From NCBI GenBank assembly GCA_024233515.1, contig JACKPO010000005.1, forward strand, positions 1 through 64,000: a stretch of 64,000 bases of DNA. Reading direction: 5' to 3'. The notes beneath the pieces are model-generated. The model did not search any database and was not told the origin of the DNA. It worked only from the letters and a program-made list of their open reading frames with translations. A program made the position numbers and the translations under genes. Shown one piece after another: positions 7,117-16,703 of the stretch; within the stretch, counting starts at the first letter, position 1, and each line of letters begins with the position of its first letter. Origin of the DNA: Chlamydiales bacterium. GTDB lineage: Bacteria > Chlamydiota > Chlamydiia > Chlamydiales > Simkaniaceae.

Positions 7117-9777
7117 ATGAAACATTCTTGGAAAATTGCCCTCTCTCTTTTAAGTACCGTTACGCTGCATGGCGTAAACATTGAATGGAGCGGTGCTGCA
7201 GCTCCAACTGATCTTTGGGGCAGTACGGCCAATTGGGTTGGAGGAACTGTTCCAGATTCAACAGCCAACAGCGCTTTATTTAATGATACGCCAACCTTAA
7301 CGAATGTTGATGTCGATGGAGTTTACACCGTTCAATCATTGATCTTTGATGCAGGGACTAACCAGTATGGGATTCAGCCCGTTTTCCCCTATTCTAATCT
7401 CTTTTTGTTCAATCAAGAAATCACTGTATCGACAGCTGGAACTCATTTTATTAATGTTCCTCTTAGCACCGTCAATGCACTGACAATTAATGCAACCGCA
7501 GGAACTGGAAACATCACTTTAGGGGGCGACAACTCTGGGCTTGTTGGGTCGGGGCTGACTGAAGGGATTGTTTTAAACAATATTGTACTTAGCGTCAGCA
7601 CTTTTGAAAATCTAGGAAACCCACTCGGAACCCTAACATTCACCAATCAAAATGATGTCCTCTGGGCAACAGAGACCTTTACTATTCCCTCAACCTACCA
7701 GATTGTTTTCGGTACTACATCACAAGGGATCCAAGTCGATTTCGGGAATGTGCTCACGATTGAGACAGCGATTACTCGGACAGGAAATGTTCGAAAGCTT
7801 GAAAAGTTGGGAGGAGGAACTCTTATCCTGACCGGAAATAATGATTTCGATGATGGTGTAAGAATTGCAGAAGGGATCCTTCAGGTTTCTAGTGATGGCA
7901 ACCTGGGAGTAGCGAGTGGTGGAATCACACTCATTGATACCTTAAAATCATCTGATAGCTTCACATCAGCGCGTGAGGTTACACTGAGTGATGTTGGGCT
8001 TCCAACCATACGTCCAACCATTGAAGTTGATGACGGGAAAACCCTTATTCTTACGGGGACATTGTCCGAGGTTGAGGTGCAAACTCCTCTTGATAAAACT
8101 GGATTAGGAAATCTCTTTCTGAATGGAACGAATACTAATCATGGAGATGTGACCGTTAAGAATGGAAATCTTTCCTTGAACAGTACGCTTGTAGCAGATG
8201 TATACGTTGAACCACAAGGACTACTGAGTGGGAACAATGGCTCAATGACAAATCTCAATAATGATGGAACCGTAGGCCCTGGAAACTCCATTGGAACTCT
8301 TTTTGTGACCGGGAACTATACCCAAAGTGCTGGTGGAAATTTTGATCTCGAGATCAACGCTGCAGGTCAAAATGATATTCTTAATGTCACAGGAACAGCA
8401 GCGATTGATGGCTCGGTCACTGTTTATCCTGAACCAGGACTCTACGTTGTCGGGACAACCTACGACTTTTTACTCACTGGAGGTGGAATCACTGGAACCT
8501 TTGCTCAACTGATTGAATCCTCTCCATTAGATTTTCAAATCAATTACCTCCCTCAAGGTGGAGTGACCTTTGCGCAACTTGAAATTATTGATACGACGGC
8601 TGTGGAGCCCACTCCTATTACAAATTTGACGGGAAACGCTCTTGCTGTTGCAGAGTATCTCTTTTGTCCTGAAGAGATTAATGTAACCAATCAAGATTTT
8701 GTAGAATTCCTAACCGCTCTTCTTTCACAAACCCCTAGCAACTTCGAAAAAGCATTGATCAACCTCTCCCCTGCGCAGTTTGGAGCACTCCCTCTCCATA
8801 ACCTGAACAAGGATATCGCTTTTTCAGGAGCCCTTGTTGATCGGATCGAGCAACGGATGTGGTGCGATAGGTGCAACTCATCTCCCAGTAAAAAGTCTAA
8901 AACCTACCAAGATGAAACAAGACGGACCTCTGTTTGGGGCTCTCTGATCGGCGAGTGGCAAAAGCAAAAAGGAATCCAAGAACAATACGCTTTCAATGAC
9001 CAGACATATGGTTTCACAGTCGGTGCAACTCACCTCTTTGGCGAGGCTCTTCTCCTTTCTGGAGGACTTGGATACAGCTACTCAGATCTGAAATGGAAAA
9101 ACCATAAAGGGAGCTCGGATACCAATGCTCTCTATATCGCACCCTCGATTGGTTATTCTAAGAACAACTACTTCGTCAATTTTTTAGCCCAATTTGCGAC
9201 CAATTGGAATCACGTTGACCGGAAAATTTCGTTCCCTGGCCTAAGCCGCACGGCGCGTAGCCATTTTACTTGCTACGATCTTTTAGCCCGATTAGATGGA
9301 GGCTATCAAATAAGCGTCAGTGCTCCAAACAAAGATCAAGGACCTTTTCTCTTGGTCCCTGAGGCGAGTCTCAGCTACCTCAACGTTTGGCAAGGAAGCT
9401 TTAGTGAAAACGGTGCAGGCACTCTGAATCTTAACGTGAAGAGTAAACACACCGCTTTCCTTCAACCCGAAGTGTTATTGAAGATTCTCAAGGAGTGCTA
9501 TGTTGGTGACAGTTGTGTGATCCCGATGGTCAAAGTGGGTTATGTTGGAAAAGTTCCCCTTTCTTCTGCTAACTATCAAGCCACGTTAGATATCATTGAC
9601 TGCCCTTCAGATATGACTGTGAAAAGTTTCCATAAGACAACAAGCCAACTTGTAGCTGGCGTGGGACTCGTCTATAAAACACTCGAACACATCACAGCAG
9701 GCTGCGACTATGAAGCGCACCTGTTTGATAAAAACTTTATCCAAACAGCTAAAATCAATTTCGACTGGAGTTTTTAA
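7117..9777 (+). CDS. Autotransporter, type Va, copy 2
   Basis: An 886-residue paralogue of the flanking autotransporters. The signal peptide is about residues 1-19 (hydrophobic LSLLSTVTLHG), the passenger again contains WGSTANWVGG, GGDNSG, GTLILTGNN and PGNSIGTLF motifs, and the barrel spans about 600-886 with terminal FDWSF. The barrel is much more like those of copies 1 and 3 than the passenger is, the pattern expected when surface-exposed parts diverge faster. The cysteine set FCPEE, WCDRC, DSCVIP and IDCPSD is kept. ATG 7117 has AAAGGA upstream at good spacing. Only nine bases separate the stop from copy 3. Confidence 0.9.
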   Translation: MKHSWKIALSLLSTVTLHGVNIEWSGAAAPTDLWGSTANWVGGTVPDSTANSALFNDTPTLTNVDVDGVYTVQSLIFDAGTNQYGIQPVFPYSNLFLFNQEITVSTAGTHFINVPLSTVNALTINATAGTGNITLGGDNSGLVGSGLTEGIVLNNIVLSVSTFENLGNPLGTLTFTNQNDVLWATETFTIPSTYQIVFGTTSQGIQVDFGNVLTIETAITRTGNVRKLEKLGGGTLILTGNNDFDDGVRIAEGILQVSSDGNLGVASGGITLIDTLKSSDSFTSAREVTLSDVGLPTIRPTIEVDDGKTLILTGTLSEVEVQTPLDKTGLGNLFLNGTNTNHGDVTVKNGNLSLNSTLVADVYVEPQGLLSGNNGSMTNLNNDGTVGPGNSIGTLFVTGNYTQSAGGNFDLEINAAGQNDILNVTGTAAIDGSVTVYPEPGLYVVGTTYDFLLTGGGITGTFAQLIESSPLDFQINYLPQGGVTFAQLEIIDTTAVEPTPITNLTGNALAVAEYLFCPEEINVTNQDFVEFLTALLSQTPSNFEKALINLSPAQFGALPLHNLNKDIAFSGALVDRIEQRMWCDRCNSSPSKKSKTYQDETRRTSVWGSLIGEWQKQKGIQEQYAFNDQTYGFTVGATHLFGEALLLSGGLGYSYSDLKWKNHKGSSDTNALYIAPSIGYSKNNYFVNFLAQFATNWNHVDRKISFPGLSRTARSHFTCYDLLARLDGGYQISVSAPNKDQGPFLLVPEASLSYLNVWQGSFSENGAGTLNLNVKSKHTAFLQPEVLLKILKECYVGDSCVIPMVKVGYVGKVPLSSANYQATLDIIDCPSDMTVKSFHKTTSQLVAGVGLVYKTLEHITAGCDYEAHLFDKNFIQTAKINFDWSF

Positions 9778-9786
9778 TAAGTAGGA

Positions 9787-12381
9787 ATGAACAATTTACC
9801 CCAGAAGCTTCATCTCCTAATATTGACTGCAACCGCTCCCCTTGCCGCAACAACATGGACGGGAACGAGTAGCCAGTTTTGGAACACAGGAGGCAACTGG
9901 GATGCAGGAGTCCCAGACCCAGCAGAAGCTGCCAGTTTCAATGGTGCCACCCCTAACAATGCCATTGAAATCGATGGGGTTGCTTCTGCCGCAAGTCTCA
10001 CTTTTGGAGGGCCAGCCTCCTACTCATTGACTCCAACAACTTCTAGCAACACCCTCACCCTTCAAAACAGTTCGATCGATCTAGGTGGATCTGAGACTCA
10101 TACCATCAATGCATCTCTCATCACTTCTACAACTCTAGACATCTTTGGAAACAACATTAACAATAAAGTTGTTTTTGGGGGTGACAATAGCGGAGTTCCC
10201 GGAATCAACCTCGATATCGGAACAATCAGTATTTCTACGGCAAACAATCTTTGCAACCAAAATGGAACCGTTGCCTTCACCTCTGGAAGCTCCGCTATTC
10301 ATGCGACATCTTCTCTAACCATTCCCTCAACTCTAATCCTTTCTATTGCAGATTCAACAGCTGAATTGATCGTTGATAGCGGACAAACCCTTACTGTTAA
10401 TAGCGGTATTATTCAACCTACTTCCAATGGTTTTTTGATTAAGTCTGGATCAGGAACCCTTGTTCTTAATGGAGCAAATGCTTTTACCGATGGTCTAAAT
10501 ATCAATGACGGCACCGTTCAAGTGGGTCAAGATACCAACCTAGGGGATAGCGCTGCTATCATTTCCATAGGAGGAAATGGCGGGGCAGGAACGCTGAAAA
10601 TCGGAAATTCTTTCACCACAAGCCGCATGTTCTTGTTTGATGGAACGGGTTCTGTGATTGAGGTCGACTCTGGCAATACCCTGACCCATAACGGATCGAT
10701 TTTTGATGCCGGAGGTCCGATTCCTGTGACAAAATCAGGTGGAGGGACCCTCATTTTAAACGGAACACTCTCTTATGGTGGCACAACAACGATCACGGCT
10801 GGGACTCTCGCTCTGAACACCGCGATCAATGGAGATATCCAAGTCGCTACAGGTGGACGACTCGGTGGCAATGGAGGAACCCTAGAAAATTTGACAAATG
10901 ATGGAACCGTTGCCCCAGGAAACTCGATTGGAACGCTAAGCCTCTTAGGAGACTATGTTCAAGGGGCGACTGGAAACTTCGAGTTAGAAATCAATACAGC
11001 AGGTGCAAGCGATATCCTGGATGTTACAGGAAGCGCAACCCTTGCAGGGAGTCTCACTGTTCTTCCTGAGCCAGGGCTCTATACCATTGGGACAACCTAT
11101 GATTTCTTACTGACACAAGGGGGTGTGACAGGTAGCTTTGATTCCCTGATTGAGTCCTCTCCTTTGATTTTTGGAATCAACTATCTTCCTGTTGGAAATC
11201 CCCTCTTTGCACAATTAGAAATCACAGGGATCTCAGCGATTGTACCGATCCCAACAGAAGATCTTACTGGAAATGCGCGCGCTGTTGCTCGCTACGTCTT
11301 TTGTCCCGAAGAAATCAACACCTCAGACCCTGATTTTGTGGAAGCTCTCTCAATCATCCTCTCCCAAACGCCTACAAACTATAAGAAAGCCCTCGTAAAC
11401 CTCTCTTCTGCGCAGTTTGGAGCCATTCCCCTCCTAAATCTCAATAAAGATATCGCTTTCTCAAGTTCTCTTGTCGATCGCATTGAGGAAGAGATGTGGT
11501 GCAACCGGTGCCAAAAAGAGGAGCGGCACACTTCTCTTTGGATGACCCCCCTTGGTCAATGGGAGCATCAAGAGGGGATTCAAGGGCAATACGCTTTCCA
11601 CACCCAAACCTATGGCTTTAACCTGGGCGCAAGTCATCTTTTTGCAGGAAACTTTTTCCTCTCCGGAGGGCTCGGTTACAGCTACTCTGATCTTCACTGG
11701 AAAAATCACAAAGGATCCTCAACCACAAACGCGCTTTATATCGCCCCTTCGATCGGATACTCTCAAAAACGCTACTTCATTAATCTCTTAGCGCAATTTG
11801 CAACGAACTGGACTAGCGTTGACAGACGGATCCAGTTCCCTGGGCTGACACGCATAGCGCAAAGTCACTTTACAACCTACGATCTATTGACACGACTAGA
11901 CCTTGGCTATACATTCTCACTGAGTGATTCTAGAGACCCTATGGGCCCCTTCCTCTTCATCCCCGAAGGACGTCTAAGTTATCTCAATAGTTGGCAAGGA
12001 AGCTTTAGCGAAAATGGAGCAGGATCGCTCAATCTCAACGTCAAAAAGAAAACCACCACATTTCTGCAGCCAGAGATTCTCCTGAAAATTCTTAAGGAGT
12101 TTTACGTTGGAAAAGGGTGCGTGATCCCCATGGTCAAAACGGGCTACGTTGCCAAAATCCCCCTTTCTTCAGCGACCTATCATGCAACGATCGATCCGAT
12201 CGATTGTCCCTCAGATCTTTCAGTGGAAAGCTTCGACTGGACAAGCAGTCAGCTGATGCTGGGAACAGGACTTCTCTACAAGACTCAAGACCACCTCACG
12301 GCCGGCTTTGACTATGAGGCCCACCTCTTCGATAAGAGCCTTGTGCAAACCGCAAAAATCACCTTCGATTGGGCTTTCTAA
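9787..12381 (+). CDS. Autotransporter, type Va, copy 3
   Basis: An 864-residue third paralogue. After a signal peptide (to about residue 21, TAPLAA) the passenger opens with TWTGTSSQFWNTGGNW, nearly the same as copy 1, and retains GGDNSG, GTLVLNGANAF and PGNSIGTL; the barrel begins near 579 and ends in FDWAF. The linker between FCPEE and the barrel is shorter than in the other copies: the segment after WCNRC lacks the Ser/Pro/Gly-rich stretch. Copies 1 and 3 look more alike in the passenger than either is to copy 2. The start ATG 9787 has only a closely spaced TAGGA, so it may be partly translationally coupled to copy 2. Confidence 0.9.
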   Translation: MNNLPQKLHLLILTATAPLAATTWTGTSSQFWNTGGNWDAGVPDPAEAASFNGATPNNAIEIDGVASAASLTFGGPASYSLTPTTSSNTLTLQNSSIDLGGSETHTINASLITSTTLDIFGNNINNKVVFGGDNSGVPGINLDIGTISISTANNLCNQNGTVAFTSGSSAIHATSSLTIPSTLILSIADSTAELIVDSGQTLTVNSGIIQPTSNGFLIKSGSGTLVLNGANAFTDGLNINDGTVQVGQDTNLGDSAAIISIGGNGGAGTLKIGNSFTTSRMFLFDGTGSVIEVDSGNTLTHNGSIFDAGGPIPVTKSGGGTLILNGTLSYGGTTTITAGTLALNTAINGDIQVATGGRLGGNGGTLENLTNDGTVAPGNSIGTLSLLGDYVQGATGNFELEINTAGASDILDVTGSATLAGSLTVLPEPGLYTIGTTYDFLLTQGGVTGSFDSLIESSPLIFGINYLPVGNPLFAQLEITGISAIVPIPTEDLTGNARAVARYVFCPEEINTSDPDFVEALSIILSQTPTNYKKALVNLSSAQFGAIPLLNLNKDIAFSSSLVDRIEEEMWCNRCQKEERHTSLWMTPLGQWEHQEGIQGQYAFHTQTYGFNLGASHLFAGNFFLSGGLGYSYSDLHWKNHKGSSTTNALYIAPSIGYSQKRYFINLLAQFATNWTSVDRRIQFPGLTRIAQSHFTTYDLLTRLDLGYTFSLSDSRDPMGPFLFIPEGRLSYLNSWQGSFSENGAGSLNLNVKKKTTTFLQPEILLKILKEFYVGKGCVIPMVKTGYVAKIPLSSATYHATIDPIDCPSDLSVESFDWTSSQLMLGTGLLYKTQDHLTAGFDYEAHLFDKSLVQTAKITFDWAF

Positions 12382-12488
12382 ACGGCTGAAAGAAACATAC
12401 TTAAGGATCTTTTCCAAACTAAGCTTTCTTGTTTCCTAATATTTTTTTCTATGCTAGACTCTCCCCCAAACTCGAAAGGGGAAGTCGC

Positions 12489-13634
12489 ATGTCGACCATT
12501 TGCCAACAAATTTCTTTAGCTGCCTATCAAGCGTTTCATCCTGAAACGATGAACTTCGAAGCTAGGATTGCACCCTCAAACCAAAGGCATGTCAAGTTCC
12601 ATTTGATACCCCAAAGAACATCTTTCGGCTATTTGGCATCGGTTATCAGTGTCGCCTGCCGCTTTTTCGCCTATCTTTTAGGCTATGCTCTCCCCTCAAC
12701 GATCGAAGTTCCCGTAGAACAATTAGGGCAATCCTCATTTCAAGTCGGTAACCATACCATTGCTGTCACCCGTAAATTTATGGACCCGACCTCTCCTTTC
12801 GTTCAAAAAGAGGAGATCTTTCTTAAGAGTAATCGAGAAGAATATACAGGCTACGTTGGAACGGGAAAGTATGACAGAATGAACCAAAGACTGCTTAGGG
12901 AAGATGGAACGTCACCGTTTGGTGACCCTTTTGATTTCTATGTTCCGCTCATGAAAGTATCAGATCTGATGGGGCCATACCTCAGTTTGCCTGCTTCTCT
13001 TTTCAAAGGTAAGAAAGAGGAGGAGACTGTCCGCTTCCTCCTTGATGGGACGTTTCATGAATACACTCTCAGACAACAAAGCCACCCTCACCCAGATGGA
13101 AAGCAGAATTTCGAAACGTTTATGGAGACCCTCAAAAAGAACTGTGATCAACAAGAGCGGTTTCTCTTCCCCGCGGATATCCCAGAAGGGACAATGACTT
13201 ACAAATGGGATCGTCTTAGGAGCCTCTCTTCCTTTGACCCCATTACAGGGACCCTAACCCCAGCAGATCCCTCAGTACTCAAAGATTTAGAGGAATGGTC
13301 CTCACAAGCCACTCCTTTTTCGTCACCTTATCAAGACAATGAGCAGATGTTTCTCGAAGCTCCAGGGCTAAACTTAGACGACTTGACCGTCTATGTCAGT
13401 CATCGCCACCTATTTCTCTATGCCAAGTGTAAGCCTCTGAGTTCAAACATTGAGCGGCTCATCCAGGATGGAATGCCAAAAGAGTACTTTCTCTTAATAA
13501 CCTTTCATCATCGTCCCGATTTTTCGAAGATGAAGATCTGTTTCCCAAACCAGACCGAAGCTGGTGATCATAACGGTATTCTCCAGCTTAACTTCGCCTC
13601 ACGGTTTCCCCAAGCTGAAGCTCAACTTCGATAA
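12489..13634 (+). CDS. Hypothetical protein with one hydrophobic segment
   Basis: A 381-residue protein that I do not recognise. One hydrophobic stretch at about residues 40-62 (ASVISVACRFFAYLLGYAL) could be a membrane anchor or short hairpin; the remainder is soluble and rather acidic, without repeats or catalytic motifs that I can name. ATG 12489 is chosen over an upstream in-frame start at 12429 because AGGGGAA lies just upstream and the upstream extension has no family support. The gene faces the minus-strand gene at 13671-14981 and no terminator hairpin is obvious between them. A chlamydia-specific secreted protein is possible, but this is only context-based. Confidence 0.7.
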   Translation: MSTICQQISLAAYQAFHPETMNFEARIAPSNQRHVKFHLIPQRTSFGYLASVISVACRFFAYLLGYALPSTIEVPVEQLGQSSFQVGNHTIAVTRKFMDPTSPFVQKEEIFLKSNREEYTGYVGTGKYDRMNQRLLREDGTSPFGDPFDFYVPLMKVSDLMGPYLSLPASLFKGKKEEETVRFLLDGTFHEYTLRQQSHPHPDGKQNFETFMETLKKNCDQQERFLFPADIPEGTMTYKWDRLRSLSSFDPITGTLTPADPSVLKDLEEWSSQATPFSSPYQDNEQMFLEAPGLNLDDLTVYVSHRHLFLYAKCKPLSSNIERLIQDGMPKEYFLLITFHHRPDFSKMKICFPNQTEAGDHNGILQLNFASRFPQAEAQLR

Positions 13635-13670
13635 ACGCTGATGGTGGCTAAAGGCCAGTCTCATCAATAC

Positions 13671-14981
13671 TTAGCCGTTTTGCCAGTCATGCTCGGTGTA
13701 CATCGGATGAGGAAACACAGTTGCAGGATCTCTAGCGAGTCCGGTCAGGCTAAAGGCCTCTCCACGATAGAGCTTATAGGCCTCTTGGTGGAGCGCCAAG
13801 GCATAAGGAAAGAGCGGGAGAAGCTGCGCACTGCGGTCGCTTTGAATCCTTTTAAGGATCTCTTCTTTGCTCTTTTGTAATTGTTGCAGTTTTTCATGCG
13901 GCTCTTTCAGAGCCTCTTTCTTCTCATTTTTAAACTGCGTTTCGGCAAGTTGCTCTCTTTGCGCGAACTCTAACTTCACGTGGCGGTGATGATCTTCGAT
14001 TTCAACACCTGTAGGCGGGTGCCCTTCAAGTTTCGCTGTTTTTTCATTGAGAAGCTCAAGTTTCACCGCTTCATACCGCTCAAGGACAGGTTTTAGAACC
14101 TTTTCTTTTTCTTGCTCGATCATTTCGATCGGCGTCTTGTAACTTTCATGAACCCGCTCTGTCTCCGCCTTAATCCGATCATCCACAGAGTTGTAGGCAC
14201 GGATGAAGTTATGATAACGGGAGCAAATCTCTTCCATCTGATCGACTTTATCCTGGGGAAGAAGTGCGTAGCGGTAGATGTGAGAGGCTAAGGGGCTATA
14301 ACGAGCCGCTTCACTCAGCAGCGAGAGCTTACTTTTTTCATCATGAGCGCTTGCGAGTTGATCTCTGAACGCATGGAAATATTGCCCATAGAGTCCCTGC
14401 AGTTCATTTTTACTGAGGATTTTTTGGAATTCTTGAGGGCGAGAAGCTCCTGCATGATCTTGTTTATAGGCATAAACCAAGCCGTGTTTGAAAGCAGAGA
14501 GTCTTTGGTCAGCGATCTCTTTCGCATGATCTTGTTTCCATTTCTCAACTTCTGCTTTGGCTTTTGACATCTGGAGGAGTTCATAAAGAGCATAGCCTAT
14601 GCCAGCTACAGCTGTGATCCCTCTTAGCGGAGTCAACGTCTTAAAGCTAAAGAAGATTCCGACAACGCCAATAGCCGCCCCGCCAATTGCATACCTTGCT
14701 GCCTTAGCTTGATGTTGATCCCAGAAACGAATTTTTTGGCTAACAATTTGGTTAGAGAAGGTTTTGACACGAACCACCCGGTCAATCGTCGCAACTTGAT
14801 AGATCCCTTCATCGATGCGATGAATTCTCTCCGAGAGATGAAGATTGGCCATCCGTTGTGAATCCTCAAATGAAGGCTCATCGACCTCTTTCCTGATTTC
14901 CAAAACCCCCGCTTCACCGAAAAGATAATCTCTTTCTGTCTCCCCCGCTGCAGATCCAATTGAAAAATCAATTCCTGACAT
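13671..14981 (-). CDS. Hypothetical protein with Inc-like hydrophobic hairpin and coiled coil
   Basis: A 436-residue protein with no N-terminal signal peptide. Two closely spaced hydrophobic segments at about 95-113 and 118-137 are separated by a very short polar turn (KTLTPLRG), the bilobed layout typical of chlamydial inclusion-membrane (Inc) proteins secreted by type III secretion. The C-terminal half, about 255-405, is rich in Glu, Lys and Gln with heptad-like spacing and is probably coiled coil. The gene is divergent from tsaD with about 95 bases between starts. The Inc assignment is inferred from topology alone; a bacterial inner-membrane protein with a cytoplasmic coiled coil is the alternative. 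Confidence 0.75.
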   Translation of the reverse strand: MSGIDFSIGSAAGETERDYLFGEAGVLEIRKEVDEPSFEDSQRMANLHLSERIHRIDEGIYQVATIDRVVRVKTFSNQIVSQKIRFWDQHQAKAARYAIGGAAIGVVGIFFSFKTLTPLRGITAVAGIGYALYELLQMSKAKAEVEKWKQDHAKEIADQRLSAFKHGLVYAYKQDHAGASRPQEFQKILSKNELQGLYGQYFHAFRDQLASAHDEKSKLSLLSEAARYSPLASHIYRYALLPQDKVDQMEEICSRYHNFIRAYNSVDDRIKAETERVHESYKTPIEMIEQEKEKVLKPVLERYEAVKLELLNEKTAKLEGHPPTGVEIEDHHRHVKLEFAQREQLAETQFKNEKKEALKEPHEKLQQLQKSKEEILKRIQSDRSAQLLPLFPYALALHQEAYKLYRGEAFSLTGLARDPATVFPHPMYTEHDWQNG

Positions 14982-15076
14982 AAAATCGCTCTCTTTTTAA
15001 ATATTTTGATAAGAAATCTTTTCACACCTATCAAATAAATGTCAATGAATCCTCCCATCTGGTAAACTCTTTCCCC

Positions 15077-16063
15077 ATGAACGTATTAGGAATAGAAACC
15101 TCCTGCGATGAGACAGCGGTCAGTGTTGTGCAGGATGGAAAAAAAATTTTAGTTAACCTCATCGCCTCTCAAGCAAAGCTACACGAGGCATTTGGAGGGG
15201 TCTATCCAGAAATGGCCTCGCGCCAACATATCGATCGTCTCCTGCCCCTCATCGAAGAGGCGACAAAAGAGCATTCCATCGATCGGATTGCCGCTGCAAA
15301 CGGTCCAGGACTCATTGGGGCTCTTCTAATGGGAGTGACCGCTGCTAAAACCCTAGCCTATGGGTGGAACAAACCGATCGTCGCTGTCAACCATGTGGAA
15401 GCTCACCTTTATGCTGCCATGATGGAGACCGAACCACTCTTCCCAGCCCTTGGTATCGTCGTTTCTGGGGGGCATACCTTCCTTGCAAAAATGACCGACA
15501 TCCGGACCTATGACATTCTTGGAACAACCGTCGACGATGCTGTCGGTGAAGCTTTCGATAAGGTGGCCTCCCTGCTTGATCTCCCCTATCCCGGTGGCCC
15601 TCATATTGAAAAACTCGCTCAAAGTGGAGACCCAACAAAGTACCCCTTTAAAGGAGGACGGGTGAAAGGGCGCCCCTTAGACTTTTCATTTAGCGGTCTA
15701 AAAACAAACGTTCTCTATACCATTAAAGGGTCAAACGGTGACCGTAAAGGGCCCACCCTGATTGCTGAAGAAGACAAAGCCCATGTCGCTGCTAGCTTTC
15801 AACAGGCTGCCCTGACCGACATCTATACAAAAGCTCTTCACGCCGCAAAGTCCTTCGACTGCCGCGCCATCTACCTCGGCGGCGGTGTCACCCTGAACCA
15901 TTCCCTCCACTCACTCTTTTCCCACTCCCCTTATCCCGTCTTCTTTCCCTCCAAGGATCTCTGCCTTGATAACGCCGCGATGATCGCCGGCCTCGGCTTT
16001 CACCTCACGCCCACATCCCCCGCCTCCATCCAACCTTTTCCCCGCCACCTCACCAAAAAATAA
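15077..16063 (+). CDS. tsaD: tRNA N6-adenosine threonylcarbamoyltransferase
   Basis: A 328-residue TsaD (Gcp/YgjD) protein that transfers the threonylcarbamoyl group to A37 of ANN-decoding tRNAs together with TsaB and TsaE. The N-terminal MNVLGIETSCDET is the family signature, NHVEAHLYAA carries the two metal-binding histidines, VSGGHT and GGPHIEKLA are further conserved blocks, and DNAAMIAGLG near the C terminus completes the ASKHA-fold nucleotide site. Length is normal. It stands alone: the upstream neighbour is divergent and a long non-coding stretch follows. Confidence 0.96.
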   Translation: MNVLGIETSCDETAVSVVQDGKKILVNLIASQAKLHEAFGGVYPEMASRQHIDRLLPLIEEATKEHSIDRIAAANGPGLIGALLMGVTAAKTLAYGWNKPIVAVNHVEAHLYAAMMETEPLFPALGIVVSGGHTFLAKMTDIRTYDILGTTVDDAVGEAFDKVASLLDLPYPGGPHIEKLAQSGDPTKYPFKGGRVKGRPLDFSFSGLKTNVLYTIKGSNGDRKGPTLIAEEDKAHVAASFQQAALTDIYTKALHAAKSFDCRAIYLGGGVTLNHSLHSLFSHSPYPVFFPSKDLCLDNAAMIAGLGFHLTPTSPASIQPFPRHLTKK

Positions 16064-16119
16064 CCACTATCCATTAGGAACAAGATTTCTTAGTGGGGAG
16101 TAGAGATTGGGCTACCTTC

Positions 16120-16420
16120 AGCACGTCGCTCAAACTAACGTTTGGCTCCGTGTCTTCCGGTAGATCGAGGCTGAGGGGTTACACACAGAATCTCGTTCTG
16201 TGGATGACATGAGCTCCAAATTGTAAAATTTGGAAAGCGAATGCAGGAGCAGCCCGCGGCTCAGAGTCGTCTCTGAAAAATCGGTCATGAGGGAGGGGCC
16301 CGCACAGGGCTTAGGCCCGGGCCCCCGACTGAAGGTCGATTTGGCATGGCGAATCGAGCTCAAGGGGGGCAGCTGGGGGGTGTTGCCGTAAGGACAACAC
16401 CAGCCCGACGCATCTCTAGA
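16120..16420. ncRNA. Densely hairpin-forming, locally GC-rich intergenic region (candidate structured RNA or repeat)
   Basis: The 478 bases between tsaD and rpmG contain no convincing gene, but from about 16130 to 16400 there are at least seven short perfect or near-perfect hairpins in series: 16131-16144, 16184-16202, 16216-16233 (seven-base stem, GTAA loop), 16261-16276, 16295-16325 (eight-base GGGGCCCG/CGGGCCCC stem), 16326-16338 and 16380-16400 (GTAA loop with one bulge). GTAA is a GNRA-type tetraloop. G+C is clearly higher than in the flanks. I find no RNase P, tmRNA or SRP RNA signature on either strand. It may be a stable RNA, a long leader or a palindromic interspersed repeat. A 77-codon minus-strand frame across it looks accidental. 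Confidence 0.45.
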
Positions 16421-16478
16421 TAGCTAAAAAAAAATTAACTTCTATCTTAAATTTTTTTATTTCTCTGCATAGTTAGTC

Positions 16479-16507
16479 TAGACATTTTTAGCGGCGTCGG
16501 GTAGAAT
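16479..16507 (+). promoter_or_regulatory. Promoter of the rpmG-lol-ugd-galE gene cluster
   Basis: TAGACA (16479-16484) and TAGAAT (16502-16507) are separated by exactly 17 bases; each hexamer matches the sigma-70/sigma-66 consensus at five of six positions. It lies 34 bases upstream of the rpmG start. Confidence 0.65.
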
Positions 16508-16541
16508 GGGTGCCTAAAGTATTTTGTTAAGGAATTGAATC

Positions 16542-16703
16542 ATGGCAAAGAAAGGCGCACGCGAAAAAATTAGACTCAAAAGCACCGAAAGTGCAGAAAC
16601 CTACTGGACCTTTAAAAATAAGCGAAACAGTCCTGAAAGACTCGAGCTTAAGAAATTCGATAAGACACTTAGAAAACACGTTATTTTTAAAGAAGCCAAG
16701 TGA
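16542..16703 (+). CDS. rpmG: Large ribosomal subunit protein bL33
   Basis: A 53-residue bL33 starting MAKKGAREKI with the family blocks YWTFKNKRN and LELKKFDKTLRKHV. It lacks the two CxxC zinc-ribbon pairs, so it is the zinc-independent form. ATG 16542 has AAGGAA upstream. Its TGA overlaps the GTG start of the lolCE gene, an arrangement matching the gene order recalled for Chlamydia (rl33 followed by the Lol permease and ATPase). Confidence 0.95.
   Translation: MAKKGAREKIRLKSTESAETYWTFKNKRNSPERLELKKFDKTLRKHVIFKEAK

Noticed and set aside
16130..16363. 77-codon minus-strand frame in the tsaD-rpmG spacer
   Set aside because: Coincides with the hairpin-rich region; Ser/Arg/Pro-rich, no ribosome site and no domain. 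Structured non-coding sequence explains it better.
16064..16541. RNase P RNA, tmRNA or SRP RNA in the long spacer
   Set aside because: I searched both strands for the conserved cores of these RNAs and did not find them, although the region is structured.
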